DNA from: a bacterium
GTDB taxonomy: Bacteria; Zixibacteria; MSB-5A5; GN15; FEB-12
DNA length: 53,852 bases
NCBI GenBank assembly: GCA_030605565.1
Contig: JAUWIB010000087.1
Span: 1-53,852 of the forward strand
Direction: 5' to 3'
Below are positions 52,100 through 53,852 of the stretch, one piece after another. Under the pieces are notes generated by a model that saw only the letters and a list, made by a program, of their open reading frames with translations, was not told the DNA's origin and did not search any database. Positions within the stretch are counted from its first letter, which is position 1; the number at the start of each line of letters is the position of its first letter. The translations under genes and the position numbers were made by a program.

Positions 52100-53377
52100 A
52101 TGTACTACCGCCGTACATTTACTTGCAACAAAGACGTCATTCCTGCTGGAGCCGTTAGCTCGACCACACCCTGGTGTCGTAGCCTGGGGTTGGCTGTCGC
52201 CGTAATTGCACTACTGATGTTGACTGGGCCGGGACTGGCTGCCCAACCGGTATCAATTGAGATCGAACACACTCACAATACAGATCTTGGATCCCTAGCT
52301 ACGGTCGATATCACCCTGGGTAGCACTCCGTACTGGTTCGATATGGCCGGGTTCGATTTGCTTCTGGCCTATGATACTATCGCTTTGGAGATTGTTTCAG
52401 TATCACAGGGAGGGCTCCTGGATAGCTGCGGTTGGGAGTACTTCGAATACCGGGTCGGGTCGGCGGCGGACTGCGGTGGCCAACCCTGCCTGGGAGGCCT
52501 CATTCGCCTGGTAGGGGTAGCCGACCTAGCCGGGACGCCTGGGTCCCCATCCTGCTATGCCGATACCACCGGGACGCTGGCCCGGATAGAATTCCAGGTC
52601 TCTTCCGATTCCGCCTATGAGTGCACGTTCAGGGGGATACAATTCATGTGGTATGACTGCGGCGACAACAGTCTCACCTCGGTATCCGGCGACTCGCTCT
52701 TCATTTCGCAGGGAGTCTACAATTACGATGGTATGATTCACCCCGGGGATACGACTTTCCCGACGCCGTGGGGCGCCCCAGACACCTGTCTTACGGACAG
52801 CAGCACGATGTTCAGGCGGGTAGAATACCACCACGGGGGTGTCGATATCAAGTGCGCCCCGTTACCACTCGTAGTTGGCGATGTCAACCAGAATAACATA
52901 GGATTCGAAGTCGCCGATTGGGTCTTGTTTACGAATTACTTCGTGCGCGGGCTGGACGTATTCAATGTCAATATAGAAGATCAGATTGAAGTTTCTGACG
53001 TCAATGCCGATGGTGTGCCGCTCACTCTGCAGGACCTGGTCTATATGTACTATTACATCGTCGGATATCCCGGGGCGATACCGCACCATCCCCCCGATCC
53101 CGGCGATACAGTCTTTTTCAGCCAGGACACGGTCGCCAAAACAGTCAGTCTTAGCTACCCTGATTCACTAACATCAGTATACATGGTTTTTGAGGGTGAT
53201 TTGGTTCCCTGGGGTGAGGATTGGGAGGGCCGTCCCTTTGACGGTCAGTACACGCGCATTCTCCTCGGAAGCGGCCCTTGGCTCTGGAATGACTCAACGA
53301 TCTTTGAGCAAGATTCATTGCTTTTCTATACCGGCGAGGGCAGTCTCGTGGCCGCATACGCGGCCTTTGATGGATAA
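52100..53377 (+). CDS. Secreted cohesin-like/dockerin protein, cut short by an ochre codon
   Basis: 425 residues to TAA 53375-53377. A signal segment (about 29-48, LGLAVAVIALLMLTGPGLAA) precedes a beta-sandwich (VSIEIEHTHNTDLGSLATVD...AGFDLLLAYDTIALEIVSVS) that resembles cohesin-type or surface adhesion folds. An internal dockerin-like segment follows: VVGDVNQNNIGFEVADWVLF and VSDVNADGVPLTLQDLVYMY. AAAGGAG precedes ATG 52100. The same frame continues past the stop for another 86 residues with a second dockerin pair (see next entry), so this is probably a damaged or recoded longer protein of about 511 residues. Confidence 0.82.
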   Translation: MYYRRTFTCNKDVIPAGAVSSTTPWCRSLGLAVAVIALLMLTGPGLAAQPVSIEIEHTHNTDLGSLATVDITLGSTPYWFDMAGFDLLLAYDTIALEIVSVSQGGLLDSCGWEYFEYRVGSAADCGGQPCLGGLIRLVGVADLAGTPGSPSCYADTTGTLARIEFQVSSDSAYECTFRGIQFMWYDCGDNSLTSVSGDSLFISQGVYNYDGMIHPGDTTFPTPWGAPDTCLTDSSTMFRRVEYHHGGVDIKCAPLPLVVGDVNQNNIGFEVADWVLFTNYFVRGLDVFNVNIEDQIEVSDVNADGVPLTLQDLVYMYYYIVGYPGAIPHHPPDPGDTVFFSQDTVAKTVSLSYPDSLTSVYMVFEGDLVPWGEDWEGRPFDGQYTRILLGSGPWLWNDSTIFEQDSLLFYTGEGSLVAAYAAFDG

Positions 53378-53635
53378 ACACCCAATACCACCGCTATTGT
53401 AGGTTTTTCCGGAGATTGCTGCCTGCATAAGGGCAATGTAGACAACGATCCATCCGGTGAGTTGAACATTGCCGACTTGGTCTATCTGGTAGATTATATG
53501 TTCGAAGACGGTCCGGAACCGCCTTGTATGAGGGAGGCCGATCTGATCGAGGATTGGTCGATTGATATCGCCGACTTGGTGTTTCTGGTGGACTACATGT
53601 TCAACGGTGGCCCGGCGGCGCCGCCGTGTCCGTAG
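53378..53635 (+). pseudogene. Dockerin-like C-terminus separated from its gene by an in-frame TAA
   Basis: Directly in frame after TAA 53375-53377 the sequence reads TPNTTAIVGFSGDCCLHKGN, then LNIADLVYLVDYMFEDGPEP and WSIDIADLVFLVDYMFNGGP, ending in TAG 53633-53635. The paired DLVYLVDYMF motifs match the end of the carboxypeptidase at 21107-24184. It has no ribosome site or start of its own. A single C-to-T change (CAA to TAA) would explain the break. Confidence 0.82.
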
Positions 53636-53681
53636 ACACAGCTACTAACTGGTAACACATATATCGCTCCGGTGGCCTAGG

Positions 53682-53852
53682 GCTTGGAGGCTGTCTCAAA
53701 AGTCGCTTTTTCTATCGCGTAGCGGCGGGCCTTGTGTCCGCCGGAATCGAGGTGGGAGACAAGCCCCCACCCTACGCGGTGTTAGAATCTGTGCACATAA
53801 ACAGTGGTGAGGACGATGCATTCACAACCGAGTTATGAGACAGCCTCCAAGC
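53682..53852. mobile_element. MITE-like element with perfect 17-bp terminal inverted repeats
   Basis: GCTTGGAGGCTGTCTCA at 53682-53698 and its exact complement TGAGACAGCCTCCAAGC at 53836-53852, the last base of the window. The 137 bases between have no gene but contain GTGGGAGAC / GCCCCCACC-type local pairing. The AGGCTGTCTCA terminus is of the kind seen at ends of IS1182- and IS4-type elements. Length about 171 bp, so it could move only with help from another transposase. Confidence 0.8.

Overview
The window looks like one contig of a Gram-negative, probably anaerobic bacterium of the FCB type. The markers are an LptB / RpoN / HPF locus, a lipoprotein, a TonB-dependent receptor, many secreted proteins ending in dockerin-like 'DLVYLVDYMFNGGPAP' motifs, and an anaerobe-type MinD / NifX cluster. 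Candidate phylum Zixibacteria or a relative would fit, but that is inference. Both ends of the window lie in repeats: a transposase fragment at the left and a short element with perfect 17-bp inverted repeats at the right. This is what a contig broken at repeats would look like.

Region 1 (1-7741) is an accessory or defence-like island. An IS1182-type transposase start abuts a DNA methyltransferase that has lost its N-terminus. The methyltransferase overlaps a full type III-like restriction helicase-nuclease with a HEPN-like tail. Then come a translationally coupled pair (a four-helix membrane protein and a ComEC-type metallo-beta-lactamase-fold protein) and two small proteins. Region 2 (8090-14435) is a sigma54-controlled cluster resembling the 'orange protein' (orp) operons of Desulfovibrio. 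It holds a PAS / AAA+ / Fis activator, three NifX-like proteins, two ferredoxin-bearing MinD/Mrp ATPases, DUF5320 and Gly-rich metal-binding proteins. A palindrome TTGC-N6-GCAA lies upstream of the activator gene. Three related copies precede a good -24/-12 promoter.

Region 3 (14804-20466) has an AT-rich methyltransferase of foreign appearance and a response regulator / histidine kinase operon. Region 4 (20776-28406) holds a secreted M14 carboxypeptidase, two sugar-nucleotide type enzymes and a TPR lipoprotein. Region 5 (28590-33108) is the core lptB-rpoN-hpf locus plus a Nudix-like protein whose former upstream partner, an EamA transporter, has lost its middle. rpoN lies about 20 kb from the sigma54 activator.

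Region 6 (33613-42696) holds a TonB-dependent receptor, a KAP NTPase directly downstream of gyrA, gyrA with non-standard residues in the quinolone pocket, an exported protein and a PflX-like radical SAM enzyme. Region 7 (42917-53852) holds a 1659-residue secreted PQQ-propeller/dockerin protein, an SbcC-like ATPase overlapping a membrane-anchored SNase nuclease, and a dockerin protein cut by an in-frame ochre codon. Several families of short dispersed non-coding repeats sit in the intergenic spaces. I saw no rRNA, tRNA or CRISPR array.
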